Source: Serinus canaria (Eukaryota; Chordata; Aves; Passeriformes; Fringillidae). From it: 64,000 bases of DNA. This document shows, one piece after another, positions 25,116-38,120 of this stretch. The first letter of the stretch is position 1, and each line of letters opens with the position of its first letter. A model generated the notes under the pieces. It worked only from the letters and a program-made list of their open reading frames with translations. It was not told where the DNA came from and did not search any database. A program made the translations under genes and the position numbers. The DNA lies in the NCBI RefSeq assembly GCF_022539315.1, contig NC_066316.1, positions 97,520,179 to 97,584,178 on the forward strand, given 5' to 3'.

Positions 25116-28100
25116 GTGTGTCTCATCTGAATTCCAAAAATTCTGCTCCTGAATGAGCAACTCTGCAAGACTCCATTTTAGTCATTTGGACTTTGTGAGA
25201 GATGGAAATATAAAAACATACTTCCTACCACTGACAAGAGACACCCCTGGGATACAGTGCAAGGGATGTTGCTACAGAAGGTCTTATGGATGTTTATGGA
25301 GAAGAGAAAGGTGCGTTCTAGAAAAGCAGACAAAAACTGCAAACCAAATTTCCTGGATTGATGAGCCTCAAATGGGAAAGCAGTGACAGATAAGGTAGGT
25401 TCTCTTTTAGTTAGGAACATACCTCAAGTGATTTGGGGCAAAAAAGCCCCCCCAGTTCTGTTTCTCATTGGAATTGACTCCTCACAATTCAGGCTAATTC
25501 TTAATCTGATGTTTACTCAGTTTACTGCTTTTCTGCATTCTGCATTGTCCACATCTGGACAATGTGCATTTATTCATCAGCTGTGTTCATTCTAGCTGTG
25601 GTTGAGGTGGCAATTTCATTCTGTTTCTGCATATATCAATGGATATATTGCCTTTCAGCTGAACTTTCTCATGCCTGTTCTCAAGCCAGAACTTGCTTAT
25701 TTTTTCTGAGAGTTAGAAGTATGCATGCACCCCTTTCCTAACCTCTCATATTTAAATGTGAGAACACAACATTTTAACAAAATGCTTTTGATACAGAGTG
25801 GTTTATTTCTCTTTTTCAGTCTTTCAATTTTAAAGCAACTCTGAAGATATAGGAACAAGTGTTTCTTCAAATGCTATCACAAATGTGAGAAAGGCACAGG
25901 ACTGTCTAGGAAAGGTAAGGTTTATAAGGAAAAGGAACAGCACCACTCTCATTTGTGCATGAACTCCAACAGGAGGGTGAAGCATGTGACTGTGAGAAAG
26001 TTTGAGTCACATTTGCATACAAATAGTTAAAGAGCACTCAAATGAGTCATGAAAATTCACTCTGTTTCTAAAAATGAGTGGAAATGCTAATGCAATGGTA
26101 AGGCTGAGATTTCAATTGATGATAAGCAAAAATATTTACTGTTCTGGTTTCAAAGAGACTCTAACTTCTGCTCATTATTCCTACCTACAGCAGCCCATGC
26201 AACATTCATTCAATTCAGATCTTGCCAGTATTTATCTATATACATTTTTTGATTATTCGGGTATTTTTTTAAGGGAGGGTGGATTTTTTTTTTTTTTTGT
26301 GCAATATCACTTTATTTTTCCGGCATTAATGGTGAAGTACATTATGTCACAAGGGGTAATAGTGATATCTTATGAACAAATCATAAAAATACTTAAATTC
26401 TGTGCCCTGGTAAAAACGGAATGGTCTAGGATGGTCTAACGTGTTGTTCAGGAAAGCAAGGAAGGTGTCAGAGCTGGGATTTGTGCAAAGAGAAAGACGG
26501 GAAGGGAAAAGAGATACCCTTTTTTGGAAGAAGGCATGGGTGTCTACTTGCAGAGCTGTGTAAAGGCAGTATTAGAGGATGATGGAAAGTCAGGATTAGT
26601 ACAGTTTTCTATCACTACAATGACAAAAAAATTTCTAAAGTCAGAAAGATGTGAGTGCCGTTCATGTCCAGGGCCCAGAAGACAAAGTAGCAGCTTACCA
26701 CACCTTGAAGAGCTCACTCTGCATTTACAAACGTTTCTAAAACCCAAGGTAATGCAGCAAAGAGCAAAAAATACAAAGGATTTTCCTTTCTCCAGTACTA
26801 AGATGAGCAGCTGAACAAGTCAGAAGGATGGCTCTCACTGACAGCCCTGCTCCTGTACCAGCTACCATTAGCACCCATCCACACCACAGGTAACACTTCC
26901 ATTGCTCTAGGGGAATACATCACGTGAGGGCTACAGGAACGAAGTACTGCCTGACTTTTGCATCTGTCATCCTCACAAGCTGCCTGGTTTTAAAACATTA
27001 GCAAAAATGGCAAGGTAACAGCTTGTGTTTGTTCTGTCATCCCCCCCCTTCAAGACCCCTGACGCACTGAGAGACAGACTGTGGGTCAGGTTCTGCTCTG
27101 CCCCGTTCTTTCTGTCGTTATTTACACCTGAACAAACTGAGTGGAAAACATGCAAAATGGTACCATTTTGTTTTGATAGTGTTTTACCCTCACTTCACAG
27201 GGGTGAGAATGAATAGACAGGGTGCAAGGCAGTGGAGAATCAGGGATTCTGTGTATTAAAAAACAGCGCAGACAGCGCAGAAAGTGTCAAACACCATACA
27301 AAAGGACTGCTCATGCATTCACGCTCAGCATCTGTGATCTGGACAGTATAAACAGAAGTCACTGTCTTTGGGCTATGTGGATTTTACAGGGTTTTGTTTA
27401 TATAATTTAAAAATCAGCAGACCTGCAAGGCTGAATGTTGCAGGATGCTTTGCAAACAGCAATCTCACCCTTTACAGAAGCTTCTGGAGCTTGCGAGAGG
27501 AATTCCCTCTTTATTGATAGATGGTGAAGGCTATTGTCAGATGACCGATACTGGCTCTCTGCCACATGATGCAGGAGCTTACAATATTAATTAAAAACCC
27601 TAAAACAATTTGAAGAATTGCCTGTCTGAAGCTCTGATTAGCTAGGATGCCTTCCCCTTCCATATGGAGTTGGGCAAGTAACATCAACTAGGAGGGAAGC
27701 CTTTCTGCCACTCTGAAGGATTAAGAACTGTGGCTTCATAGGCAAGAAAGTCATCTCCCCTAAAGAGATCTTTGATGCTTACAGCCAAGATGTGCTAATA
27801 AAGCCTGAAAGGGTGAACTCTGCCTTAGTCCCCTGGCCAGGCACAGGAGCTGAATTTGCAGATGTGCAAGATCCAGGAAGGATGGAAGCAGCAAGGTGGC
27901 TAAAAGCAAACTGGGACAGCTGGGAGTGAAGGAGAGGGAAGGTAACAACCAGCAGAGCCAAGAGCTGCTCCTGTCTGTGTCAGCTTCCAATGACAGCTGA
28001 TGGTTACTAAAATGGCATCATGGCCTTGTGGTCCCAGCAGGAAAGGGGTTGACAGCAGATCTGCAGTGGGAATAACACGAGCATGTTTTCACACAGACTG

Positions 28101-30191
28101 CCTAAAAAACAATTTAACTTCCACTCTGCCCAGCTACTGCCAGCAAAGCCCCACAGACATGAGGGGTGGAGTGCATCTTAAGGAGTGATTTGAAGGTGAG
28201 TGGTTGGAAAGAATTTTCCAGACCTTTGTCCCACACATGGAGGATAGGACACAGGAAAATGTGCAGATATCTGTGTAGTAAAAGGACAAATGTGTGGTAC
28301 AGGCTGGCACTGCTACCAGAGCAAAGGTCAAGTTCAGCTATGCAATAAGTGAACAGAGCTGCAAAGAGTGGATAAAGAGCCCAAAAAAAGAGCAAGGGTT
28401 TTTGGTTGTTTTTTTTTTTGCCTGGAGCACAAAGGATGTTAGGTGAAGTTAGTGGTTGTAGATGCAGGTTTTCTCCTTTAACCATCTGGTTTGTGAATTG
28501 ATGGCATTTTTTGTTGTTCGGAAGAAAATTTCCAGCATTCTGGGATTTTGTTTTGGTCTCCCTCACACTGCAAGCACTCTTCAGAGCTATTAAGTTGAAC
28601 AGCCACTAGTTAAGCACTTAAAGATGGGCTCTGACAGGTTTCCCAAGCTGCTTCTGAAATGTATTTGGCAAATAAATTCCTCCTCATCTGCTAATTTCAG
28701 ACTTTTAAAATAATTTAGCTCTCAAGTACATAACATAATGTTATTATCTTGTTCTTTACAATCTGAGGGCAGAATCTATTTAGAACGTGAGCAGGCTGGC
28801 TATGTGCAAGTGACAAGCTTTAGATATAATTCATTTGCCAACCCAGAGCAGTGAAACAAATTCCCTCTCAGCTCTCACAGGCACCTGTTACACTAGCCAA
28901 AAACCAGCCACATCCCACAGACACATTCACAAACACACCTGAAGCTGAATCCAAAGCTGTGACCTGACAGGGAGAGTCTTTCCCTCTGGAAGGTCTCACT
29001 GGATTTGCACCAGGCCCCATAGGTGTAAAGCATGAAAACTACTGAGTCTCCATCAAAGGAGTTTCCACTGCCTGTTTTATGTCTTACCCACAGCCACCCC
29101 CATAACAGCTGATTCACACAGACAGCCTGCTTATTCTATACAGGAATGTACATTTGCAGCTTATATACATGTGCTTCTCTCCACAAAACACTACCAAAAT
29201 AGCAGAAAAGAGAGAAATTGGCACACTCCAGTCTGCTCCTTAAAACAATTCTGCAAGGTGTGTTGCTGCTCTCAGTACAGAGCAGAGAGTTTCATGTCCC
29301 CAAAGAGCTATGCCTTTGTCAGGCTTAAAAAAGGAGCATCTGCATTACAGCAAAAAAACACACCAGTCAATAAAAAGATTACCAAAAACTTTCCCATAAC
29401 ATTTTTTCCTTAATAGATTCTATAAAAGCACTTCTGAAAACAAGGCAGAAGCTCACATAAAGAGAAATAAAATCACACTTCAGAAGAAAACCACGATTAT
29501 TCTCCTGAACATTTTCTCAGGAAATTTGAAGTGGAAATTTGATGCTTACAAGGCCTGTCAAAAACCAACGCTTCATATCCCAGTTCAAACTGCAATTTAG
29601 AGTTTCCATTGCACCAGGTGAATGTCCAGAATGACCACTTCTGGAGTGTTTCTTATCTGATGATTATAAGAACCTCACTGGGTCAACCCAGAACCTATAT
29701 CTCCCATAACCTAGGAAACTGATTTAACTAGGATGAAAATCACCACATTACAACTCACAAGTTGTCCTAACAGGAGACAGAAATACAAGAAACTTCTTCA
29801 GCAGCATTCACTTTCTGGATAGTGTTGCTTATTTTAGCTTGACATTTCAAATGAAAAAAATCTAAATTGATGAAGAAATCTGAAACTTGAATTCTCCCTC
29901 TCCCCTTCCCCTTTAATCCTTAGACTTCCTTGTTCCTGCTCCAAGTCCTCATCCAGCTGTGACTGGTACTTTCTCTGGTTTCTGGCAATCACCCTACTGT
30001 CACTGCACCAGCTTGTGATTTCCCAGCTGGAGAGCAGGAGGTGAAATCTCTTTATGGGTGCTGGAAAGAACACCAAAATACCCCTTATTACAGTTATTAC
30101 TTCTGCCACCCAGAATCTTTTCCCACATTTATGAGAATATATTCTGTACTACCCTCAAAATGGATATTCCATTTTCAAGAACAAGAAAATT
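25116..30191. other. Non-coding DNA downstream of the CR1 3' end
   Basis: No gene was recognised apart from the enhancer candidate at 27.23-27.66 kb. It has a T13 run near 26,287 and a T11 run near 28,410. The 150-codon minus frame at 28,114-28,566 has no family motif. Confidence 0.5.
27230..27660. promoter_or_regulatory. Candidate conserved non-coding element
   Basis: Unique sequence with retained CpGs (CAGCGCAGACAGCGCAG near 27,264-27,280), a TTATTGATAGATGG GATA/PBX-like stretch near 27,512-27,525 and ATTAATTAA near 27,585-27,595. No coding frame or repeat was recognised. The function is inferred. Confidence 0.22.
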
Positions 30192-30261
30192 AAAAAAAAA
30201 AAGAGGAAAAGGAAAAAAAGAAAGAAAAAAAAAAAGAATAAAAGAAAAAAAAAGAGAAAAA
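30192..30261. repeat. A/G-rich low-complexity tract
   Basis: Almost pure purine (A runs with single or paired G) over about 70 bp. It is a simple sequence with no coding meaning. Confidence 0.9.
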
Positions 30262-30843
30262 TAAGCTGTTATCTGTAAACCAATGATAATATGTGAAGCA
30301 GCTGGTCAGAAAATGTACTGGCTACTGAACTCGTGATCGATGGGACCTGTTACTTCAAGCAGTGTTTTCATCATAATTAAGATCTTTAAGGACAATTCCC
30401 ATTGGATTAAGGACTTCCAATGTGATAAGCAGTCTCCTGACACAGGTCAGCTTTAAGGGACTTGTCCATCATTGCACATAAAAAAAACTTTGTGGCAGAG
30501 ACATGGATTAAGTCCTCCAGACCATAATTCTGCTGTTTCAAGGAGCATCTTCCTTCCTTGAGTACCTTCTACAACAGCTGAGGTAAGGCTTCCACAGAAA
30601 GCCATATCCCTTCCATGGATAGTCCCATCTATGCCACAAAGGAATACACAGCCCTGCTGGTGTAGATTGCACAGCTAACAGGCAGAAATGCACAAAACTT
30701 CCAACTATGAGCATCCAGCCTAGAGGTTACACACTGCAGACTGTAAAACCCCAGCACTCCACCAAACCACAGTCAGAAAAGGTTCTTGGTCTACATCTAG
30801 TAGCCACTGCTCATTCTGCTCACTGCTGTCAAACATGTGAAGT

Positions 30844-30854
<11 letters not shown>

Positions 30855-30890
<36 letters not shown>

Positions 30891-30898
30891 ATTGCCAA
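30855..30898. repeat. Poly(A) tract, 44 A, after a short (CA)n
   Basis: A short CACACACACACA stretch runs straight into 44 consecutive A residues. The length is prone to sequencing slippage. No retrogene body was recognised upstream. Confidence 0.9.
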
Positions 30899-33800
30899 GA
30901 AAGTCTGAGAGCTGAGAACCAACCCTGCCATGGGACAAGGCCAGGGTGTCCAGTTAAACCATACGCTCTCTGGGCTAAGCACAGCTGGAGTCAAAAATAA
31001 AAAAAAAAAATCAAATAGAGTTAAGCTTTTAGACTTCAGCAGTAGGTAGATATAAGTCATCACAGAAGCAACAATTTTCTCAATTGTCTGTAAACTGAGT
31101 CTTTAAAGACAGGCTTAGATGCAAACATCAACCAGACACATGCCATAAATCAGATGAGATGAATCCCATCTCCAGAACCAAGAGACCTGTGAAAGGGAAT
31201 GAGGAATACAAAACTATTGCTAATGAAGTGAAAACAAGCAGAGTGATAAGGCAGGAAAAAAAGAGACTGCTAAAAGTCAAAATTCAATGGAGAACAGCTG
31301 AGATGCTAGGTATAAATGAGCTGGTTTGTTCTGGCTCGAAGTATTTCAACAAAATTTCTTGCCTCTGCTGTAAACAATAGCTTGCAGCCTTAAATAATTT
31401 AATTTTAGTCCATTCCAAATTATTTTTATGTCGCCAAATTTAGATATATGTCTTCCATATTTTGATAAAAGAAGCAGAAGGGTTTCTCAACCACGTGTTT
31501 TGAAATAGTTGAAGGCATTCAGTTTTATGGAATGATAGACATGAACAACATGGTAACATCATCTCCAATTGTATTCATAGCTAAAAACCCATCAGGAGAA
31601 CATATTACTGTAATTTTGCCAAACTGGACACTTATTTTCCACAATTGTTTCCACAATCTAAAATTTGCAAAATGACTGGATAATAAGCCTTTGGTGACCT
31701 TTAACTAAAATCGTATTTCCCTGGAATCTTCCATTTGCAAAGAATATGTGTGCACCAAACTCAGACCAGCACAGAAAACCTTTGCACTCCAGTAATTTGA
31801 TCAGAAAGCTGGGTGACCTTTTACTGATCTCTGATGAAACAATTAATACATAGTTGGGATTTATGCTGCAGTACACCACTGCACTACTCCACATTATCAA
31901 AAATGAAAAAACTATAGCTTTTTGAAACTGAGATTACAGGCTCATCTCTTCAGAGCTAGTATTAAAGGTGATATTTTAAAGGCATCCAACCACCATTTTT
32001 AGAAGTCAGAGACAGATTTTTCTGGGTATTCAAGAGCATAAAATGAGGTATACACTTAGTCCATTTTCCATAGTACTTCACTTTCTTTGATTTAAATACG
32101 GACCCTTTCAGCTTTCTGAAAATCCCAACTGTATCCCTGTAATATCTTCAAACAATCTTTATGCATATTTTACATATCTAGCTCCTCCCTTTGAAGCAGT
32201 ATGTAGTTAGACCATCCACAAAAGAGTGCAAAATGACAGGTTATAGTTCCATACTTACATTTCAGACACCTGGCACCCGAATCCACAAGCACAGACTAGG
32301 AACACACATGGCCACATGGCCTTTAGTCTCTACAGGCTCAGCAATACTTCATCCCAAGACACTTCACCCCAGCTACCCATGTCCAGCCTTCCAATGGAAG
32401 GAATGACCATGATACAGAGACAGAACTCGACTAACTTTGACTACATACCCAAATTTTAAAGGCTAAATACGGGTATGATGAATCAGAAAAATTAGTCATC
32501 CACAGTGGAATCCACCTCGCTTGGCATCTATAAGTCAGGCTTCTGGCTGAAATTGGTTGTCTGGCTCCTGCTGAGAACTGATGGCGAGCAACGGCCCCCA
32601 GCGAGGAGATTCACTCCATCCTGAGAGAGGTGTCAGATGGGCACAGAATGAATCACTCCCTGCAGGTGTCTCTTGCTCTCTCTTCCCACTGACTACAGAC
32701 AGATGAGACATAAAACCTCTAAATAGCTAAGATAAGGTGAGATGAACCTCACCCTCAAGAATGGGTGAGTCTGCCAGGCCAGCAGGCCCAGACTTCAGGG
32801 TTCTTGCCATCCAGGAGATGCCTTTACCCCTGAGCTATAGTGTTAGGCTCCCTCTTGTTTATAATGCCTCTGGCCCTCTGAAATTTGCATCTGTTTCTTT
32901 ACTGTGGCAAGCTTGAACAGGATGGGTGGGTGTCCTCCACCTTAGCCTTATCTCTGGTCGTTAGGGCTGCTTTGCAAGCAGGAGGGAGTTTATATCACCT
33001 CTGATGAGGAGAACATTGAATCTGCATCACTCACTTCCAGGACAAGCGCTCTCATGAGAAAAATTGCCTATGAGAAAGAAGCAGTTCTTTCCATCTTTGC
33101 CCCTGAACTTTCCGGCAGCTCCAGCTGCTGTGCCTCGTGCTAAGCTCCATGCTGTCAGTGTGCATTTAACCATGATCTCGTGCACACCTCCTGGACCAGG
33201 CCTCTCCAGAGATTTAGGCACATACCTATTTTGTGTGTCCCAGGTGGGTTTATGCAGGCGACGGCCACAGAGAAAGTCAGCTTAACCTAGATAATGCTCA
33301 TTCTGGGCCAATAAAGAAGCAAAGTTTTAACAGCCTAGGAAACTTCACTAGAACTCACGTGGTTCAACAGGACTCAGGAGGGTGCACATGCATTTGGGAT
33401 ATGGTGCACATATTTTGTTAAACTGCACTTCCAGTACCCAAACCCTGAGTGGAATTAGGCTTTCATGACCATACAATTTTTTTTCTGTACATTACTTAAA
33501 AAGGACTGAGAATGCTGTGGGTCCTGTGTTGACATATGCTAAAACAATAGCTTTGGAAAAGTTAAATTAGTACTGCCTGCTTAATAATACAGAGCTTTCC
33601 AGCATGGAACTGAGGTGTTCTTCCTGAAGACAACAGGAAGACCAGTTTGACCAATAATTAGATGCAGTACAGACTCAATTTCTCCTCTATGTTATGAAAC
33701 ATTATTATTATTGAGGAAAACCAAAACACACAGAGCATACTATGTAAATACATTTACACTTGAAATTATCATAATTTTACAATTTTGGGGGTGAAGTGGG

Positions 33801-35084
33801 GTGTGTGTGTGTGTGTTTAAAACCATACCAGGAACAGATCTGCAAAATTTTCTCTCACTAAACCAATTCCCAATCCCCACCTTTTTTTTTGGCGAAATTA
33901 AGAAAAGCATTTTGCGATCTTATTCCCACAGGCCTGTACCTAAAGATCAAAATTGGGCCAAAGTGGGAGACTGAGGGGAGCTGGACCAGGCAGCCAGAAA
34001 ATTAAGAAAGGAATAAGCCCATTTTTTACTCCTTGGTTTATTCCTTATTGTATGTGAGGTGCTGTCAGTAATCTCCTACCTGGCCCCTTCTCCCTTTTCT
34101 ATCCTGAATAGATTTTCCAGAGAATTGGTGGGGAGCGCAAAATCTGCAACATTTTAGGCCTACATTAATTTAAAGGTATCACTAGAAAGTTATACTAGAT
34201 GAAAACCATCTGCCACATAAGTCATGCAGTAATAAGTGTACTTGCTTGATCCCAGATTTTAGAACAACTATGCTAAGTTAGAGAGCCACCTATAAGGACT
34301 CAGAGAGGACTTAATTAAAACATAGATTTTGCATTAATAAAATAGTTAAAGATTTTTAAAAAGAAATGCATTTGGCTTTGAGTAAAAACATAAGAGTTAA
34401 TACATGGATCTAATACACCTTATACCAGTAGAACTTACTATGCCAGATGCTACTCTCAGAAAGATTTCACAACAATTTTCCTCAAGTAGATTCAGGTAAG
34501 CAATAGCCCTTTGCAGATAGCAGTTTATATATCAAAGCCTTCAGGGCACTGGTCCTACATATAAAAAAGAAAAATCCTACAAAACAGAAAAAAAATTAGA
34601 ACTAAAGCATCTGAATTTGGATTTGACATAAACGTTGCAGCAAAACCATGCAATTCACATGGAAACACCCCTCCTTGCAGAGTGGAGCTGGAAAATACAG
34701 TTTGAGTAAAAGTTATTTTACTGCACAGCAGCAGTTTAGGAATATGATCATAAAATGATACACATGTCAAAACGGAATCCAAACAAAGGCCTGCCCTTCC
34801 TATAGTCCAGTGCTTCTAGCCAAAATGGACATGTCTCAAAAGAATGAAAAACCATTTATGTTTTGCCAAAATACTTCCAAAGCATCCCAACAACACAGGG
34901 CCTGGGATTAACAGCAGCAGATGAGGGATGCTTAAAAGCAGGGATGAAGAGAATGATACTGTGCAAAAGCAACATTATTCAAAAGCACAAAGAGGAAGGA
35001 GGAAAAGAGATCTTAGAAGCTGGCGGATCTGTGGCATTTGCAAATACGGCCCAGAAGAGAATGGAGTTTGGAAATGGGTCTCAG
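30899..35084. other. Non-coding DNA
   Basis: Unique AT-rich sequence with a slightly GC-richer stretch at about 32,500-33,300 that could hide an old repeat. No gene or repeat family was identified. Confidence 0.5.
33801..33816. repeat. (GT)8 microsatellite
   Basis: Eight uninterrupted GT units. Confidence 0.9.
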
Positions 35085-35535
35085 AGAAGGTGTGTCCATA
35101 CGTTCCTTGCGGAACGGGTCGGAGGGGAGGGTGTGTGGAAACGGCGGGCAGGGCATTCTCGTGCCCAGTGAAGGACTGGAGGCGAGGGAGCTGTGCTGCC
35201 AGCCCCGCAGCCCGAGAGTCCGGCCAGGGACAGCACGGGGTGCGGGAGGCAGGAGTCCTGCTCCCAACAGGAGCGCAGAGCGCCGCGGGAGCAGGGAGAT
35301 GCCACCCTGCTGCTGTGGCTCCGGGACTGCCCCCACTGCCCGGCCGGGGCACAGCAGCGCTGTCCCACGCACGGCACGGGCCGGGCCCGGTGACACCGGC
35401 TGCGGTGCCGCACGGCAGCGCACGCACGACACGCGCCAGGCGTGGGACAGTGGCTGCAGCCGCGCCCCTGCCAGCCGGGTCTGCAGCGCTGGGGACGGGG
35501 GCACGGGGAGGGCTGCTGCCGGCATGGCGAGGAGT
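35085..35535. promoter_or_regulatory. CpG-rich cluster about 5 kb upstream of ID2
   Basis: This is a GC- and CpG-rich patch with abrupt borders in AT-rich DNA. It has several overlapping 170-230 codon frames on both strands, all arginine/proline/alanine-rich and without recognisable domains, so I do not call a gene. It is followed at once by a poly(A) tract (35576-35592). A small CpG island or unmethylated enhancer is the simplest reading. Confidence 0.5.
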
Positions 35536-35575
35536 GGGAAACAGGGAAAAGTAGAAGGAAAATTTTAAAAAAATG

Positions 35576-35962
35576 AAAAAAAAAAAAAAAAAGGTCCAAA
35601 AGTCCCTTCCCCCAAGGCAGCTGTGGAGTGTGCTGAAACCCCCTTTTAGGCACAATCAGCCCCGAGCATCTGGGCAAGGATGAGGTGGGTGCAAAGTGCA
35701 CGGGGAGGAAATGTGTCAGCTGCAGCATCCGAGAGCAGCGGAGCAAGCTCAGACGGGAAATGAGCTTGCGAAGTGCACCCGACAAGATGATCGCGGGGAT
35801 AAGTTGCTTCTATGGAAACTGCAGCCCGATGAACCAAAAAACAGTTTGATGGCAAAGTTTTAGCAGGAGCTGGCTGATGCTTGGTTTCAGCTACATTCCC
35901 CACCCCCTGAAGAAAAAAAGAAAAAAGTAGGAAAAGCTGCACAATGTGTTTCTTGTTATGGA

Positions 35963-35997
<35 letters not shown>

Positions 35998-36031
35998 AAA
36001 AAAAAGAAAAAAAAGGGGGAAAAAAAAAAAA
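35576..36031. repeat. Poly(A) tracts 35576-35592 and 35964-36031
   Basis: There is a 17-A run at 35576-35592, and a 32-A run starting at 35964 that extends with G interruptions to 36031. The 370 bp between them are unique sequence. ORFs reading through these tracts as poly-Phe or poly-Lys are artefacts. Confidence 0.9.
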
Positions 36032-36406
36032 GGGACACAGGTTTTTCCCTGTATGGGCTACATCATATTAAGCTGTAAGTTTAGTTCTGGACAAACAATC
36101 TCTTGTTGCATCTCTGGGATGGAGGTTAATGAATTCCCACAGATGATGTTGGCCAAACAGTGGTCGGCTTGTGACTTGATTTCCAGCATCATGATGTGAG
36201 GGGATCAGTATAGAAAAGCACTTTGAAGGGAAGAGGCTGCCTACAGCAGGATTGTTTCTACAAGCTAATTGTACTGAGTGCAGCTGCACAAAGCTGGATC
36301 AACAGTAATAGAAGGCGGCGCAGACTTCCTGACGCCAGCCCCGCAGAGCTCCCACCAACAGCCTGGCAATTCCAGATTGTTTTCCAGACCTTATCTCTCC
36401 CCCAAG

Positions 36407-36859
36407 TTTTTTTTTTTTTCTTGGTTTTTTTTTTCTTCGTCTTCTTCTTTCGACTTTTTTTTTTTTTTTTTAATTTTGTGACCGGAACAAAAGTAACAGG
36501 AAAATCCTTTGTGAAAGTAGAAAATGCTGTTACAGATCGGTGCCTTTCGCAGAAGTTGTAACTAAATATTTTGCATGCATTACTCTCCCTCCCGCTCAAA
36601 AGCAAGAAAGGGGGAAAAAAAGCCAACCCCCAAACTTCTACAACTTTTCTTTGAATGAATTGGAAACGTGAGACAAACAATAGTGAACGGGTAGTTAAAA
36701 GCGGCCGGGTTTAGCGAAATATTTTACCTGGTACATTGAAAACTCCCGTATCAAAACATATTTGGACACCCTGCTTGGACAGGCTGGATGGTGTCAATGA
36801 CTTGGAACAGGGCCAATTTTAACAGATTTTTTTTTTTTTTTTTAAATTTTTTTTTTTTT
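36407..36859. repeat. Poly(T)/pyrimidine tracts 36407-36471 and 36827-36859
   Basis: T13, T10, a CTTCGTCTTCTTC stretch and T17 occur in 36407-36471, and T17-AAA-T13 in 36827-36859. The unique sequence between (36,480-36,820) retains several CpGs and may be part of the ID2 upstream control region. Confidence 0.9.
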
Positions 36860-36944
36860 CAGTCAGGTTTGATAGCTTAAATACTAGGCAATTAAAGCTA
36901 TTTACATTGTTACTGGATGTTTTAGATAGATTTCATTAGAGGCA

Positions 36945-38120
36945 GGGGGCAGGGCCGCGGAGGAACGCGCCGGTTCCCAAGGGGGGTGGCAGCGCAGCCC
37001 CGCAGGCTCTGCCCGGAGCCTCTCGCCCCGCACACACACCGGGGGGAGCCTGGCCGGGGGGTGACTGTGTGACCCTGGGGCTGGGCTGAGAAGACCTCCA
37101 GAGGCGAAGAATAGGCGTCAAAACAACCATGAAAATACACTTTTTTGGCGCGGGGGGGGAAAGGGAGGGGAAGGGGTGAGGAGCCATGGGGAGAAGGACC
37201 GAACCCCCCCACTCTCTACCCCACATCGGAGCCTGGGAAGCGCGGCTCGCTCCTTCCCGGCCGGGTCGCGTCAACCCGGCCCCGCAGGGCAGCCGGGCTG
37301 GGGGGCGAGCGGTGCCGGCACCTTTGCCCCTCCTCGTCCATCCGCGATTTTGCCCGTTTTACTCTTTCCTCTCTCCTTTCTGCGGGCGCGCGCCCCCCCC
37401 TCCCCCCCCGCCTTTCCACATTCCCTCGTCCTCCCCCCGCGGCATGGCGGGGCGTCCGGCGGCGGCCCCCGCTGCAGGTGCGCCCGGGAGGGGGAAGCGA
37501 GGCCGGGCCGCCGCCGCGGGCGCAGCCCCGGTCGCCATGGCAGCCGCCTGAGCGGCGCCGCCGGGCCCGGGCGGCGCGGGCGGGGGGGGCGGCGGCGAGG
37601 GGCTGATGTCACGGGGCTGGCGCCGCGCAGTCCGGGCCGGCCCCGGGCGCGGGGCGGGGCACGGGGGCGCGGGGAGGGGGGACGGCGCCCCCGGGGCGGC
37701 CGCGCTCCCGCCGCCGCTCCGCGCACCCAGCGCCGCCGCGGGCTGGCGCCGGGCGGGGGGACCCGCGGAGCGCAGCCCCCGGTCGCGATCCCGGGGGCGC
37801 GGAGGCGAAAGCGGCGCTTTGTGCGTGGCTTCGAGTGGCGGCGGTTCGGGGCTGAGAACCGGCTGTAAAAGTCCCGACTGAAAACGAAGAGGTGGGCGCA
37901 CGGCTCCCGAGGCGCTCGGAGCTGCCTGGGACGGGTCCTGACAAAGCCCCCGAGGAGCAGCTCGCAGTCCCTTCCCCGGGGGTTTTGGGCTCCCCCCGCC
38001 CCGCAGTCCTCGCGGCTCGCCGGGCAGCGGGGCCGCCGCGGGTGCGACACCGCTCCTGGGGCCCGTGTCAGAACGCAGGAGCTCCCAAAGCTAGCGAGCC
38101 GCTGCCAAAGCTTTCTGTGG
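36945..38120. promoter_or_regulatory. Strong CpG island 2-3 kb upstream of ID2, no gene assigned
   Basis: This is the most CpG- and GC-dense segment of the window, densest at about 37,250-37,830. It has GGCGCC-type palindromes, G8/C8 runs and several G-quadruplex-type motifs (for example 37152-37176). Reading frames of 100-260 codons exist on both strands, but they overlap in most frames, are dominated by Arg, Pro, Ala and Gly, and match no family I know. I treat them as compositional. Likely roles are the promoter of a divergent or antisense non-coding transcript near ID2 (mammals have an annotated ID2-AS1 in this neighbourhood), an alternative upstream ID2 promoter, or a Polycomb/enhancer CpG island. 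The sequence does not decide between these. Confidence 0.7.

Noticed and set aside
28114..28566. 150-codon minus-strand frame
   Set aside because: No motif, no conserved family and no promoter or splice context. Chance is the simplest explanation.
32500..33300. Slightly GC-richer stretch considered as an LTR or repeat
   Set aside because: No terminal TG..CA, target duplication, poly(A) signal or internal similarity could be defined.
34975..35785. Frames of 170-234 codons around the 35 kb CpG cluster
   Set aside because: They read through poly(A)/poly(T) runs and GC-rich low-complexity DNA, with no domain and no splice logic.
37271..38050. 259-codon minus-strand frame in the CpG island, with several other long frames on both strands
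   Set aside because: Overlapping open frames on both strands with Arg/Pro/Ala/Gly-rich products and no family motif are what CpG-island composition produces.
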